Origin: GCA-2861595 sp035525365
GTDB taxonomy: Bacteria > Actinomycetota > Acidimicrobiia > Acidimicrobiales > GCA-2861595
Assembly (NCBI GenBank): GCA_035525365.1
Contig: DATLEK010000035.1
Span: forward strand, 1 to 41,501
Direction of reading: 5' to 3'
Length of the DNA: 41,501 bases
Part shown: one piece after another, positions 1 to 10,000 of the stretch
Position numbering within the stretch: the first letter of the stretch is position 1
Layout: the number at the start of each line of letters is the position of its first letter
Translations under genes and position numbers: made by a program
Notes under the pieces: model-generated
What the model was told of the DNA's origin: nothing
The model's database searches: none
The model's input: only the letters and a program-made list of their open reading frames with translations

Positions 1-216
1 CAAGCCTTCCAGCTCGATGCTGACAGGGTGTGTACGTTCGGTAATGGGCACGGGGCTCCTTCGCTATCGCAGGCGGTTGGAGCCTCGTGCCTACCAGGCC
101 AGAACTACACCGATGTCATTACTGCGCCTCGCTACCGAAAAATGCCGGGGTCGAGTTATCTACTCACTACAGCTGTACCGAGCCTGTAACACTCATGCAG
201 GGCCAGCGCAGCTTGG

Positions 217-3200
217 CTACGAGCCTGAGCGGGCGGTGGACGGTGGTCGGTGAGTGGCCACCTGGCTGCGGGAACTGACATCGAGCTTGGAAAAGATGTT
301 CCGCACGTGCGCCCCCACTGTGCGCGGCGAGATGAACAGGTGCTCGGCGATCTGGGCGTCGGTATGTCCCTCGGCCACCAACTCAGCCACCCGCCGCTGG
401 GTGTCGGTGAGGCTGGACCATCCCTTCGACGGCCGGCTGCGGTCGCGGCCCCGCCGGGCATAGGCGACAGCCTTGGCCAGCGAGATGGCCGCCCCCTCGG
501 CCCGCAGCGCCTCATATCGCTCCCGCCCCAGCGCCTCCACGATGGCGAGGACCTCGGGTTCCTCGCTTGCACCGGGGCCAGGTGAGTCATTGCCGGTGTG
601 GCGCCGCCGAAGCTCGCCCGCCGCGCCCAGGAGGCGGGCGGCGTACTCGGTGTGGCCATGCGCACCAGAGGCCAGGGCCACCGCCCCGAAGGATACGAAG
701 AGGCGGGGAACCTGCTCCGTCCGGTAGCGCAACTCCAGGGCTTCGAGATGACAGGTGGCTGCTTGGCCGAAGTTGCCCTCCCGGTACTCGAGGTTGCCAA
801 GAGCGGTAAGAGCTGAGGCGATGATGCTCTTCGTGTTGCTGGCCCGGGCCAGACGGACGGCCTCCTCGAGCAGGCGCCGGCCGCCGGCCAGGTCGCCCTC
901 GACAACGGCCAGCTCACCCAGGCGCTGGACCGGTGCAGCCAGGTTGGCGCCGGCCTTGCTCAGCACCTCCATGGTCTGCTGGTACCAGTGATGGGCGGCG
1001 CCTGAGTGCCCGGCCTCCGACGCCAGCTCGCCCAACGCGAGCATGGCACCGGCGGTGCCGTCGGCCGATCCGGCACGGCGGGCCAGGCCCAGGGCCTCCA
1101 TCTGCAACTCCGTGGCACGGTCCCACTGGCGCTTCTCCATGGCCAGTTGGCCCAGCGACCCCAGAGCCACCGAGATGGCGTAGGGCTCGGCCAGGGCGCG
1201 AGCAACTTCCAGCGACTGCTCGAGAAAACGGGCGGCCTCCGGGTAGGAGCCACGGGCGAGGGCCAGGTCGCCGAGCACGCAGAGGCCCAGGCGCAGGCTC
1301 TGCTCATCGTGTGCGGCCTGGGCCACCGACACGCATTCCACGAGAGTTCGATGGGCTCGCTTGGTGTCACCCTGGTCTATCTGGCCGCGCCCGATGAGGC
1401 CTAGGGAATGGGCGAGGCACCATTGGTCATCAGCCTGGCGGGCCAGGTCGGCGGCTTCTTCGAGGATTCCCAGGGCCACCTCCGGCTCGGGCCACAGGTG
1501 GGCATTTCCCAGGACGAGCAGAGTTCGCGCCTGGGCCCGAAGATCCCCGTTCTGGCGGGCGAGTTGAAGGCTCTCCTCACCGAACCGGAGCGCGGCCGAA
1601 GGGTCTCCGACCATGAGGGCGAGGAGCGAGGCGCCCCACAGGGCTTGGGTTCGCGCCTTGGAGCCGGTCCGCTCCTGAGGCAGCGCCAGCGCCGCCTCCA
1701 GCCACCGGCGTCCCTCGGCGAAGTAGCCACGCACCCGCCAGAACAGCGCCAGCGACCCTGCGAGCTGCAGCGCCTCGTCTCCGTGGCCGCCATCGACGGC
1801 CCAGCGGAGGGCAGCCCGCAGGTTGTCGTGGTCGGCGTCTAGGCGGTCGAGGCATCGGATCTGCTCGGCGCCGCTGAGGCCGGGCTCTTCCTCGACGGCG
1901 ACGGCGGTGAACCATCGCCCGTGGCGGTTTGTCACGGCGGCGACCTCGCCGGCTTCGGCCAGGCGCTCGGCGGCGAAGAGGCGGATGGGCTCGAGCATCC
2001 GGTATCGGGCGTGGCGGCCGCTGGTGTCGACGCTGACCAGCGACTTGGCCACGAGCGAGGCGAGGGAATCGAGGACAGAGAGGCGTGGCCCGCCCGCCTC
2101 GCCGGCACACACCGCCTCGATGGCCGCCAGCGTGAAGCCCCCCACGAAGACCGACAGGCGCCGAAGGAGCACCTGCTCGTCGGCCGGCAGCAGGTTGTGG
2201 CTCCACTCCAGGGTGGCGCGCATGGTCCGGTGACGGGGGAGGTCCGATTCGTCGTCGGTGGCGAGCAGGCCGAAGTCGGTCCCAAGGCGGGCAACGATGT
2301 CGGAGGGGGTCAGCACCGCCACCCTGGCCGCGGCCAGCTCGATGGCCAGCGGCAGGCCGTCGAGGCTCCGGCAGATATCGGCTACCGCTCCGGTCTCCTC
2401 CTCGTCCAGGTGGAACCCGGGCCGGGCGGCGGCGGCACGCTGGCAGAAGAGCCGCACCGACTCAGAAGCAGCGACCTCTTCGGGGCCGTCCCCCTCCTGG
2501 GGTACAGCCAGCGGCTGGACTACCCAGGTCTGCTCCTCGGCGAGGTCCATGGGCACCTGGGTGGTGGTCAGCACCGATACGTGTGGGCAGCAACCCAGCA
2601 CGTGCTCGGCCAGGGCGGCGCAGGCAACCACCAGGTGCTCGCAGTTGTCCAGGACCAGGAGGACCGACAACGGCGCCAGGTAGTCCACTACCACTTCGGT
2701 GGCCGAGCGGCCCGGTTGCTCCCACACCGACAGCGCGTTGGCCACCGCCGCGGGCACCAGGGAGGCATCGTTGACCAGGGCGAGCTGCACCACCGACACG
2801 GCGTCGGGGTACCGGTCGGCCACCCGTGAGACCAGCTCGTTGGCCAGGCGGGACTTGCCCACCCCGGGAGGCCCGGTGAGGGTGAGAAGGCGGGAGGCGG
2901 AGAGGAGGGACTCGAGTCGGTCAAGCTCGTCGTCTCGGCCGATGAAGGCGTTGCTGGCAGAAGGGGTTGCCGGTCCGGGCCGACGCCGGCCTCCGGCGTG
3001 TGGTTGGGACGGCGCTGCCCCCAGTACGGCGGCGTCCAGCAGGGCGGCGTGGGCCGACCCGTCGTTTGTCCCGCCCAGCGAGGCCTCCAGGCGCTCGATG
3101 CTCGTAAGCCCCCTCGTCAGCGCCAATCGGACCGCCGTGCGGGCCAGGTCGGGATCAGCGGTGGCCACGTCCACCAGAGCCCGCTCGACCGTGGTCACCG

Positions 3201-3621
3201 CCACGGTGTCGATCGCCACAATCTCGACGACCCCGAGGCGCTGGCAGTGGACGACGACGCCTTCGCGCCTGCCCCGGAAGGGAGTGGGAGTGGTGACGTG
3301 GACGACGGGAGGCCGCTCACCCAGACCATGGAGCGCCAGCGCCGACTGGTGGCTGATCGCCGAACCCACACCGGCCCACAATGCCGCCACCACGACGTCC
3401 TCCATCGGGTGGGGGTCGGGGTACAGCGGGAGGCGGTAGATGCCGTGGGCGACGCGGTGCAGGGTGCCAGTGGAGGCGTGGTGGGTCAGGCTGCGCCGGG
3501 AGATGCCGGCGGCGCCCGCTTCGGCGGCGGTGAAATAGCCCCGGTGGGCATGGGCCAGCCGTACGAACTCTTCGATGGTCGGCTGCACCAAAGGAACGGT
3601 ACAGCCAACTTCGGTGGTCAT
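217..3621 (-). CDS. LuxR-family STAND ATPase regulator with AbiEi-like N-terminal domain
   Basis: An 1134-residue putative transcriptional regulator. Residues about 12-185 look like the AbiEi/type IV antitoxin fold: a short winged helix (FTAAEAGAAGISRRSL, then GIYRLP) followed by the typical AISHQSALALHGL and TVERALVDVA segments. A basic linker leads to an NB-ARC/STAND ATPase with P-loop TGPPGVGKS near residue 249 and VLLVLDNCEHL as Walker B. About 450 residues of TPR-like helical repeats follow, and the C-terminus is a LuxR-type helix-turn-helix (LTDTQRRVAELVAEGHTDAQ, then FISPRTVGAHVRNIFSKL). LuxR-type STAND regulators are common in actinobacteria; the AbiEi-like front end is the unusual part. 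Two DNA-binding modules at opposite ends suggest a looping or two-site regulator, which is inference. The gene lies 66 bp downstream of the ABC transporter operon on the same strand; no functional link is shown. Start ATG at 3621. Confidence 0.85.
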   Translation of the reverse strand: MTTEVGCTVPLVQPTIEEFVRLAHAHRGYFTAAEAGAAGISRRSLTHHASTGTLHRVAHGIYRLPLYPDPHPMEDVVVAALWAGVGSAISHQSALALHGLGERPPVVHVTTPTPFRGRREGVVVHCQRLGVVEIVAIDTVAVTTVERALVDVATADPDLARTAVRLALTRGLTSIERLEASLGGTNDGSAHAALLDAAVLGAAPSQPHAGGRRRPGPATPSASNAFIGRDDELDRLESLLSASRLLTLTGPPGVGKSRLANELVSRVADRYPDAVSVVQLALVNDASLVPAAVANALSVWEQPGRSATEVVVDYLAPLSVLLVLDNCEHLVVACAALAEHVLGCCPHVSVLTTTQVPMDLAEEQTWVVQPLAVPQEGDGPEEVAASESVRLFCQRAAAARPGFHLDEEETGAVADICRSLDGLPLAIELAAARVAVLTPSDIVARLGTDFGLLATDDESDLPRHRTMRATLEWSHNLLPADEQVLLRRLSVFVGGFTLAAIEAVCAGEAGGPRLSVLDSLASLVAKSLVSVDTSGRHARYRMLEPIRLFAAERLAEAGEVAAVTNRHGRWFTAVAVEEEPGLSGAEQIRCLDRLDADHDNLRAALRWAVDGGHGDEALQLAGSLALFWRVRGYFAEGRRWLEAALALPQERTGSKARTQALWGASLLALMVGDPSAALRFGEESLQLARQNGDLRAQARTLLVLGNAHLWPEPEVALGILEEAADLARQADDQWCLAHSLGLIGRGQIDQGDTKRAHRTLVECVSVAQAAHDEQSLRLGLCVLGDLALARGSYPEAARFLEQSLEVARALAEPYAISVALGSLGQLAMEKRQWDRATELQMEALGLARRAGSADGTAGAMLALGELASEAGHSGAAHHWYQQTMEVLSKAGANLAAPVQRLGELAVVEGDLAGGRRLLEEAVRLARASNTKSIIASALTALGNLEYREGNFGQAATCHLEALELRYRTEQVPRLFVSFGAVALASGAHGHTEYAARLLGAAGELRRRHTGNDSPGPGASEEPEVLAIVEALGRERYEALRAEGAAISLAKAVAYARRGRDRSRPSKGWSSLTDTQRRVAELVAEGHTDAQIAEHLFISPRTVGAHVRNIFSKLDVSSRSQVATHRPPSTARSGS

Positions 3622-3687
3622 GCTGAGCGGAGCTTCAGCGCCTCCGCGACCCTCCTTCTGGTGATCGGCCCCGGCTTCGGCGACCTC

Positions 3688-4581
3688 TCACGGTCGCCGC
3701 CGGCCATGGGCCACGCCGGCCTCGCCCTGGGCCCCCATGACCGCCAGGTCCTCGGCGCCGGTCACCGCGATGGTGCCCGCGCCGTACCTGCGGCGTTGGC
3801 GCACCTCGAGGCGGCGAGCCACACGGGAGAGGGAGAAGTTGACGACGAAGAACATGAGGGCGACCACGATGTAGGCCTGGAGCTGGTTGTTGTAGAAGGT
3901 GCCCGTGCGCTGGGCCAGGCGCAGCAACTCCTCGTAGGCGATCAGGAAGGCCAGCGACGTGTCCTTGAGCAGCGTCACCAGCTGACTCACGATGGCCGGG
4001 ATCATCCGCCGCGCTGCCTGCGGCACCACGACCAGGAGCATCGACTGCCAGTACGTCATCCCGAGAGTGGCGCCGGCCTCGCTCTGGCCTCTGTCCAGCG
4101 ACAGGATCCCCGCCCGGAAGATCTCGCCCAGCAGCGCCCCGTTGTAGGCCACCAGCGCCATCACCAGGAACCAGAAGGCCGACAGGTTGATGCCGTACTT
4201 CGGCAGTGACAGGTAGGTGAAGAAGATTAGCAGGAGCAGCGGCACGCCGCGGAAGAACTCCACGTAGATCGTGGCCGCCCACCGCACGGCCCTCGTGCGG
4301 GACAGTCGGGCCAGCGCCATGACCGTCCCGACGGCGATCGACAGGATCATGGCCACGGCGGCGGCCCGGAGGGTGTTGACCAGGCCCTCGAGCAGGAAAC
4401 GGATCACCGCCCATTGCGTGAACGGCTCCCAGAGCCGGCGGTCGAGCTGTCCCTTGTCCGAAAGGCGCTGGACGACGACGTAGCCGATGTACACCAGCAC
4501 GAACGTGGCGACCAACGAGGCGACCGCCGTCCGCCGACGGGCCCGCGGCCCGAGAGCGTCGGCCAGGATCGGAGCCGTCAC
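3688..4581 (-). CDS. gluD: Amino-acid ABC transporter permease (GluD-like)
   Basis: A 297-residue inner-membrane permease of the His/Glu/Gln polar amino-acid ABC family. It has several hydrophobic segments and the cytoplasmic EAA loop that docks on the ATPase (GQSEAGATLGMTYWQSMLLV then VVPQAARRMIPAIVSQ). It starts with GTG inside the stop of the upstream permease (GTGA overlap), so the two subunits are probably translationally coupled and form a heterodimeric channel. Gene order ATPase, binding protein, permease, permease matches corynebacterial gluABCD; substrate (glutamate, aspartate or glutamine) is inferred from family and order only. The C-terminal 25 residues after the last helix are a basic, unconserved-looking tail. 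Confidence 0.9.
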   Translation of the reverse strand: MTAPILADALGPRARRRTAVASLVATFVLVYIGYVVVQRLSDKGQLDRRLWEPFTQWAVIRFLLEGLVNTLRAAAVAMILSIAVGTVMALARLSRTRAVRWAATIYVEFFRGVPLLLLIFFTYLSLPKYGINLSAFWFLVMALVAYNGALLGEIFRAGILSLDRGQSEAGATLGMTYWQSMLLVVVPQAARRMIPAIVSQLVTLLKDTSLAFLIAYEELLRLAQRTGTFYNNQLQAYIVVALMFFVVNFSLSRVARRLEVRQRRRYGAGTIAVTGAEDLAVMGAQGEAGVAHGRRRP

Positions 4582-5180
4582 CGCTTTATGGCCACCCGTC
4601 GCTCGATGGCCCCCAGTGCCGTGCCGGAGGGAATGGTGAGCATCAGGTAGGCGACGGCCGCCCCGAGGAAGGCGGCGACGGGTTGGGCCGTGCTGTTGCT
4701 GATCCTGCCGGCCGCCTCCGTCAGCTCCACCACCGAGATCAACCCGGCCAGAGAGGAGTTCTTGGTGAGGGCGATGAACAGGCTGCCCAACGGAGCCACC
4801 ACGGTCCGCAAGGCCTGGGGAAGGATGACGATGCGCAGGGTCTGGGGGAAGGTGAGCCCGATGGACCGGGCCGCCTCGGCCTGCCCGGCGGCCACCGAGT
4901 TGATCCCGGACCGCACCGTCTCGGCGATGAACGCGCTGGTGTAGGCGGACAGCACGATGATCGCCGTCGTGAACTTGCTGTACTGGATGCCCACCTTGGT
5001 GAGCCCGAAGAAGAAGATGAAGAACAGCGCGGTGAGCGGGACGTTGCGCACGCCCTCCACCCAGAACGCCCCGGCCACACGCAGCGGTGGCACGGGGCTC
5101 ACCCGGAAGGCGGCCACCACGGTCCCGATCACGAATGCCGCCGCGAACGACAGCACGGTGAGCGCGACCGTGGTGGTCAT
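4578..5180 (-). CDS. gluC: Amino-acid ABC transporter permease (GluC-like); true start probably further upstream
   Basis: First permease subunit of the transporter, with the RVSPVPPLR segment near the N-terminus and the EAA loop (GQAEAARSIGLTFPQTLRIV then ILPQALRTVVAPLG). The ATG at 5180 gives 200 residues, but the family normally has some 15 more residues before the TTTVALTVLSF helix. The codons upstream read VVLDNLGAYADG, which fits that missing piece, and the frame stays open up to the stop of the binding-protein gene at 5238-5240. No ATG, GTG or TTG lies in those 19 codons; a CTG at 5222 is the only plausible initiator. The function is secure and the start is not. The gene overlaps the next permease by 4 nt. 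Confidence 0.85.
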   Translation of the reverse strand: MTTTVALTVLSFAAAFVIGTVVAAFRVSPVPPLRVAGAFWVEGVRNVPLTALFFIFFFGLTKVGIQYSKFTTAIIVLSAYTSAFIAETVRSGINSVAAGQAEAARSIGLTFPQTLRIVILPQALRTVVAPLGSLFIALTKNSSLAGLISVVELTEAAGRISNSTAQPVAAFLGAAVAYLMLTIPSGTALGAIERRVAIKR

Positions 5181-5237
5181 GCCATCGGCGTAGGCGCCGA
5201 GATTGTCAAGGACGACGCGCAGTGCCCGCCCCCGCGG

Positions 5238-6233
5238 TCAGGGCTTGGTCGTGGACGAGGCGGTGGCTCCGGCCGGCCCACCGGTCGACGACGTGGAGGT
5301 GGTGGCCGCGGCGCCGGCGGTGTAGCGGTCGATGGTCGGGGGCTCCGGGGTCTTGAGGCCGATCTTGCCCAGGGTGGCCTCGAACGACTTCTCCCACTGA
5401 CCGTCCTCGTAGATCTCCTCGAGCCGGTCGTTGACGAAGGCACGGAAGGCGTCGTCGCCCTTCTTCACGCCGATGCCATAGGGCTCGTCGCTGAAGGGGT
5501 TCTCCACGAGCTTGAGCGGTGTGGTGTTGGCCTTGATGAGGCCGGCCAGGATGGTGTTGTCGGTGGTCACGGCCACGACCCGGTCGTCCACCAGGGCCTG
5601 GGCGCACTCGGAGTAGGTGGGGAACAGCTCCACCTTGGCCTGGGGCGCCTTGGCCAACAGGTTCTTCTCCGACGTCGAGCCCTTGACCGTGCAGACGCTC
5701 TTGCCGTTGAGGTCCTCGACACCCTTGATCGTGGTGTTGTCGGCCTTCACCATGATGTCCTGCTTGGCCACGAAGTAGGGACCGGCGAAGTCGACGACCT
5801 CCTTGCGCTTGTCGTTGATCGTGTAGGTGGCCACGACGATGTCGACCCTGCCGTCCTTGATGAACGGCTCACGGTTGGCCGAGACGGCCTCCACGAACTC
5901 GATCTTGCTGTCGACGCTCTCCACGTCGCCGCCGAAGATCGAAACGGCGATGAGCTTGGCGATCTCGACGTCGAAGCCTTCGACCTTGCTCGTCGCCGGG
6001 TTCTGCTGACCGAAGCCGGGCTGGTCGAACTTGGTGCCGACGGTGATCTTGCCCTTCTCCTGCAGCGTGGCCATCGTGGTGCCGGAGTCGAACTTCGGCG
6101 CCGCTGTGGTGGTCGTCGTGTCGTCCCCGCCGACCGTGGTCGTGGTGGTTTCGTCGTCGTCGTCACCGCATGCCGCGGTGATCATCGCCATTGTGACCAG
6201 CAGCGACACCATCATCCATGTACTTCGTTTCAT
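5238..6233 (-). CDS. gluB: Amino-acid ABC transporter substrate-binding lipoprotein (GluB-like)
   Basis: A 331-residue extracellular solute-binding protein (SBP family 3). The N-terminus is a lipoprotein signal: basic MKRS, a hydrophobic core, then the lipobox ITAAC with the lipidated Cys near residue 22. An Asp/Thr-rich spacer precedes the binding domain, which includes GKITVGTKFDQPGFG and the GFDVEIAKLIA segment typical of the family. I chose ATG 6233 because AAAGGAG lies a few bases upstream and because translation from here gives a proper signal peptide; an in-frame start at 6428 would run into the ATPase gene. A Thr/Ala/Ser-rich tail closes the protein. It presumably captures an acidic or amide amino acid and hands it to the two permeases downstream. 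Confidence 0.92.
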   Translation of the reverse strand: MKRSTWMMVSLLVTMAMITAACGDDDDETTTTTVGGDDTTTTTAAPKFDSGTTMATLQEKGKITVGTKFDQPGFGQQNPATSKVEGFDVEIAKLIAVSIFGGDVESVDSKIEFVEAVSANREPFIKDGRVDIVVATYTINDKRKEVVDFAGPYFVAKQDIMVKADNTTIKGVEDLNGKSVCTVKGSTSEKNLLAKAPQAKVELFPTYSECAQALVDDRVVAVTTDNTILAGLIKANTTPLKLVENPFSDEPYGIGVKKGDDAFRAFVNDRLEEIYEDGQWEKSFEATLGKIGLKTPEPPTIDRYTAGAAATTSTSSTGGPAGATASSTTKP

Positions 6234-6279
6234 GTGCGCTCCTTTATAGGTGTTCGGGGTGTTGCATTTCGACGCCCAG

Positions 6280-7023
6280 TCAATGGGCGAGGATCTTGGA
6301 CAGGAAGTCCCTCGCCCGCTCGGAGGTGGCGGACGCGAAGAACTCCTCGGGCGGTGCGATCTCGACGATCCGGCCTTCGTCCATGAACACGACCCGGCGG
6401 GCGGCCGAGCGGGCGAAGCCCATCTCATGGGTGACGACGACCATGGTGGTCCCCTCGGAGGCCAGTTCGATCATCACGTCGAGGACCTCTTTGATCATCT
6501 CCGGGTCGAGGGCCGAGGTCGGCTCGTCGAACAGCATGAGCTTCGGTTCCATGGCCAGCGCCCGGGCGATGGCCACCCGCTGTTGCTGCCCGCCGGACAG
6601 CTCCGACGGATAGCGGTCGGCCTTTTCGGTTATGCCGACCCGCTCGAGCAGCGCCATCCCGAGGGCCCGAGCGCCGTCCTTCGACATTCCCCGCACCTTC
6701 CTCGGTGCGAGGGTCACGTTCTGGAGAGCCGTCTTGTGGGCGAACAGGTTGAACGACTGGAACACCATGCCGATGTCGGCTCGCAGGTGGGCCAGTGCCT
6801 TGCCCTCCTCCGGTAGGGGGACGCCGTCGATGGTGATGCGGCCGCTGTCGATGGGCTCGAGCCGGTTGATGCAGCGGCACAGGGTGGACTTACCCGAGCC
6901 CGACGGCCCGATCACCACGACCACCTCGCCACGATCGACGGTGAGGTCCACGTCCCGGAGAGCCTTGACGTCCCCGAACGACTTGTTGACCTTTTCGAGA
7001 ACGACCAGCGGCGTGGCGGTCAC
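6280..7023 (-). CDS. gluA: Amino-acid ABC transporter ATP-binding protein (GluA-like)
   Basis: A 247-residue ABC ATPase that energises the amino-acid transporter encoded just downstream. All nucleotide-binding motifs are present: Walker A GPSGSGKST near residue 39, Q-loop in FQSFNLFAHKT, signature LSGGQQQR, Walker B LMLFDEPTSALDPE, and the switch histidine in VVVTHEMGFA. Length and the signature are typical of the polar amino-acid (GlnQ/GluA) subfamily. It is the first gene of a four-gene minus-strand operon and diverges from kgd across about 60 bp. Start ATG at 7023. Confidence 0.94.
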   Translation of the reverse strand: MTATPLVVLEKVNKSFGDVKALRDVDLTVDRGEVVVVIGPSGSGKSTLCRCINRLEPIDSGRITIDGVPLPEEGKALAHLRADIGMVFQSFNLFAHKTALQNVTLAPRKVRGMSKDGARALGMALLERVGITEKADRYPSELSGGQQQRVAIARALAMEPKLMLFDEPTSALDPEMIKEVLDVMIELASEGTTMVVVTHEMGFARSAARRVVFMDEGRIVEIAPPEEFFASATSERARDFLSKILAH

Positions 7024-7071
7024 CGGGCGAACCTACCCCCCGGAGATGTCCCACCGCTGACTATCGGCCAG

Positions 7072-7077
7072 TATCAT
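7072..7077 (+). promoter_or_regulatory. Possible -10 element for kgd
   Basis: TATCAT ends eight bases before the kgd ATG, a spacing that would put transcription initiation at or next to the start codon (leaderless mRNA). No convincing -35 is visible 17 bp upstream. No Shine-Dalgarno sequence separates it from the ATG, which agrees with a leaderless start. This is an inference from sequence only. Confidence 0.4.
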
Positions 7078-7085
7078 CGGACGAG

Positions 7086-10000
7086 ATGCCCGACGCCCAG
7101 CGGCCGGCCGGATCGTTCGGTACCAATGACTGGCTCGTCGAAGAGATGTACGAGCAGTACCGCCACGACCCCTCTTCGGTGAGCGAGAGCTGGCAGGAGT
7201 TCTTCACCGACTACCGCTCCGACGGCAAGGACCGCAGCGCCAACGGGGCGGCGCCGGCGACGGCCGCACCCTCGCCAGGCGCTCAGGTCGCCGCGCCCTC
7301 CGCCGCCGCGCCCGCTCCCGCCAAGGCGCCGGCCGCGCCCAGAGCCCCGGCCAAGGGCCAGCCCCTCACCGGCGCCGCTGCCCGCACGGCCACCAACATG
7401 GAGGCCAGCCTCGCCATCCCCACCGCCACCAGCGCCCGGGCCGTCCCGGCGCGCCTGCTGGAGGTCAACCGCAAGATCCTCAACAACCATCTCTCCCGCA
7501 CCCGCACAGGCCGGGTCTCGTTCACCCACCTCATCGGCTACGCCGTGCTCAAGGCGCTGGAGGAGGTGCCGGTGATGAACAGCGCCCACGTGGCCGGCGA
7601 GGGCGGCAAGCCCGCCGTCGTGCGCCACGAGCACGTGGGCCTGGGGCTGGCCGTCGACACCACTAAGTCCGACGGTTCCCACACCCTGCTGGTGCCGTGC
7701 ATCAAGGAGGCCGACACCCTCGACTTCCGGCGTTTCTTTATCGCCTACGAAGATCTGATCCGCAAGGTCCGGGGCAACAAGCTCACGCCCGACGACTTCG
7801 CCGGCGTCACCATCATCCTCACCAACCCGGGCACCATCGGCACCGTCCATTCCGTGCCGCGGGTCATGCCCGGCCAGGGCGCCATCGTCGGCGTGGGCGC
7901 CATCGACTACCCGGCCGAGTACCAGGCCGCAGATCCCAGCAAGCTGGCCGACCTCGGCATCAGCAAGGTGATCACCCTCACCTCCACCTACGACCACCGC
8001 ATCATCCAGGGCGCCGAGTCGGGCATGTTCCTCAAGCAGATCCACTCCCTCCTGCTGGGGGAGAACCGCTTCTACGACGATGTCTTCCGCTCCATGGCCG
8101 TGCCCTACGAGCCGGCCCGCTGGAAGCGCGACGTCAACCCCGTCGACCAGGAACGCTCACACCTCACCAAGCAGATGCAGGTGCTGCGACTCACCAACAT
8201 GTACCGGGTCCGCGGCCACCTCATTGCCGACCTCGACCCGCTGGCCGCCAAGGAACCACATACCCACCCGGAGCTGGACCCGGCCACCTACGGCCTCACC
8301 ATCTGGGACCTCGAGCGGGAGTTCCTCACCAACAACCTGGCCGGCCAGGAGATCCGGATCCTCGGCGACATCCTCGGGATCCTGCGCGACGCCTACTGCC
8401 GCACCGTCGGTGTCGAGTACATGCACATCCAAGAACCCGACCAGAAGCGCTGGATACAGGAGCACGTGGAGGGCGTCAGCACCGACCTGGCCCCCGAGGA
8501 GCAGCGCCACATCCTCGGCCGGCTCAACGCGGCGGAGGCCTTCGAGAAGTTCCTCCACACCAAGTACGTGGGCCAGAAGCGCTTCGGCCTCGAGGGCGGC
8601 GAATCCGCCATCCCGCTGCTCGACACCGTGCTCGACGAGGCGGCCAAGGCCGGCCTGGCCGAAGTCGTTCTCGGCGTCACCCACCGGGGCCGGCTCAACA
8701 TCCTGGCCAACATCGTGGGCAAGTCCTACGGCGAGCTGTTCCGGGAGTTCGAGGGCGACATCGACCCCGACACCGTCCAGGGCAGCGGCGACGTCAAGTA
8801 CCACAAGGGTGCCGTGGGCAAGTTCGTGGGCGCCTCGGGGCGGGAGATCCAGGTCGCCATGGCCTCCAACCCCTCGCACCTGGAGTCGGTGGGCCCGGTC
8901 GTCGAAGGCATGGCCCGGGCCCGCCAGGACCTGCTCGACCAGGAGGGCGACCATCATGTCCTGCCCATGCTGGTGCACGGCGACGCCGCCTTCGCCGGCC
9001 AGGGCGTGGTGGCCGAGACCCTGAACCTGTCCGCCCTCCGTGGCTACCGCACCGGCGGCACCGTCCATCTGGTCATCAACAACCAGCTCGGCTTCACCAC
9101 CACGCCGGAGTCGGCCCGCTCATCGGTGTACGCCACCGACGTGGCCAAGATGGTCCAGGCCCCGGTGTTCCACGTCAACGGCGACGACCCCGAGGCCTGT
9201 GTGCGGGTGGCCCGCCTCGCCTTCGCCTTCCGCCAGGCGTTCCAGAAGGACGTCGTCATCGACATGGTCTGCTACCGGCGGTTCGGCCACAACGAGGGCG
9301 ACGAGCCCGGCTACACCCAGCCCCAGATGTACGAGCGCATCGACCGCCGGCGCTCGGTCCGCAAGCTCTACACCGAGGCCCTGGTGAAGCGGGGCGACAT
9401 CACCCTCGACGAGGCCGAGAAGGCCCTCGAAGACTTCTCCGTCCGCCTTCAGACGGCCCTCGACGAGACCCGCTCCTCGGCCCCGCCCAAGCCCACCGTG
9501 CTCGTCAACGCCCCGCCCGTCGTGGTGGTGCCTTCGCCGGAGACCGGGGTGTCCAGGGAGGTGCTGGACCGAATCACCGCCGTCCTCGGGGAGATCCCCG
9601 AGGGCTTCACCGTCCACCCCAAGCTGGCCCGCCAGCTCGAGGCCCGGGCCAAGCTCTACGCCGAGGGCGAGGTGGACTGGTCCCTGGCCGAGGCGCTGGC
9701 CTTCGGCTCGCTGCTCCTCGAGGGCACCGACGTGCGTCTCGCCGGCCAGGACACCCGCCGGGGCACCTTCTCCCAGCGCCACGCCGTGGTGGTCGACTAC
9801 CGCACCGGCGCCGAGCACCTCCCTCTCACCTCGATGGCGCCGGCCGGCCAGCGGGGGCGGTTCTTCATCTACGACTCGCTGCTCTCCGAGTACGCCGCCC
9901 TGGGCTTCGAGTACGGCTACTCGGTCGCCCACAAGGATGCCCTGGTGGCGTGGGAGGCCCAGTTCGGCGACTTCGCCAACGGCGCCCAGGTCATCATCGA

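Noticed and set aside
1..216. Possible gene at the left edge
   Set aside because: Short open frames only, with no recognisable motif, ribosome-binding site or RNA structure.
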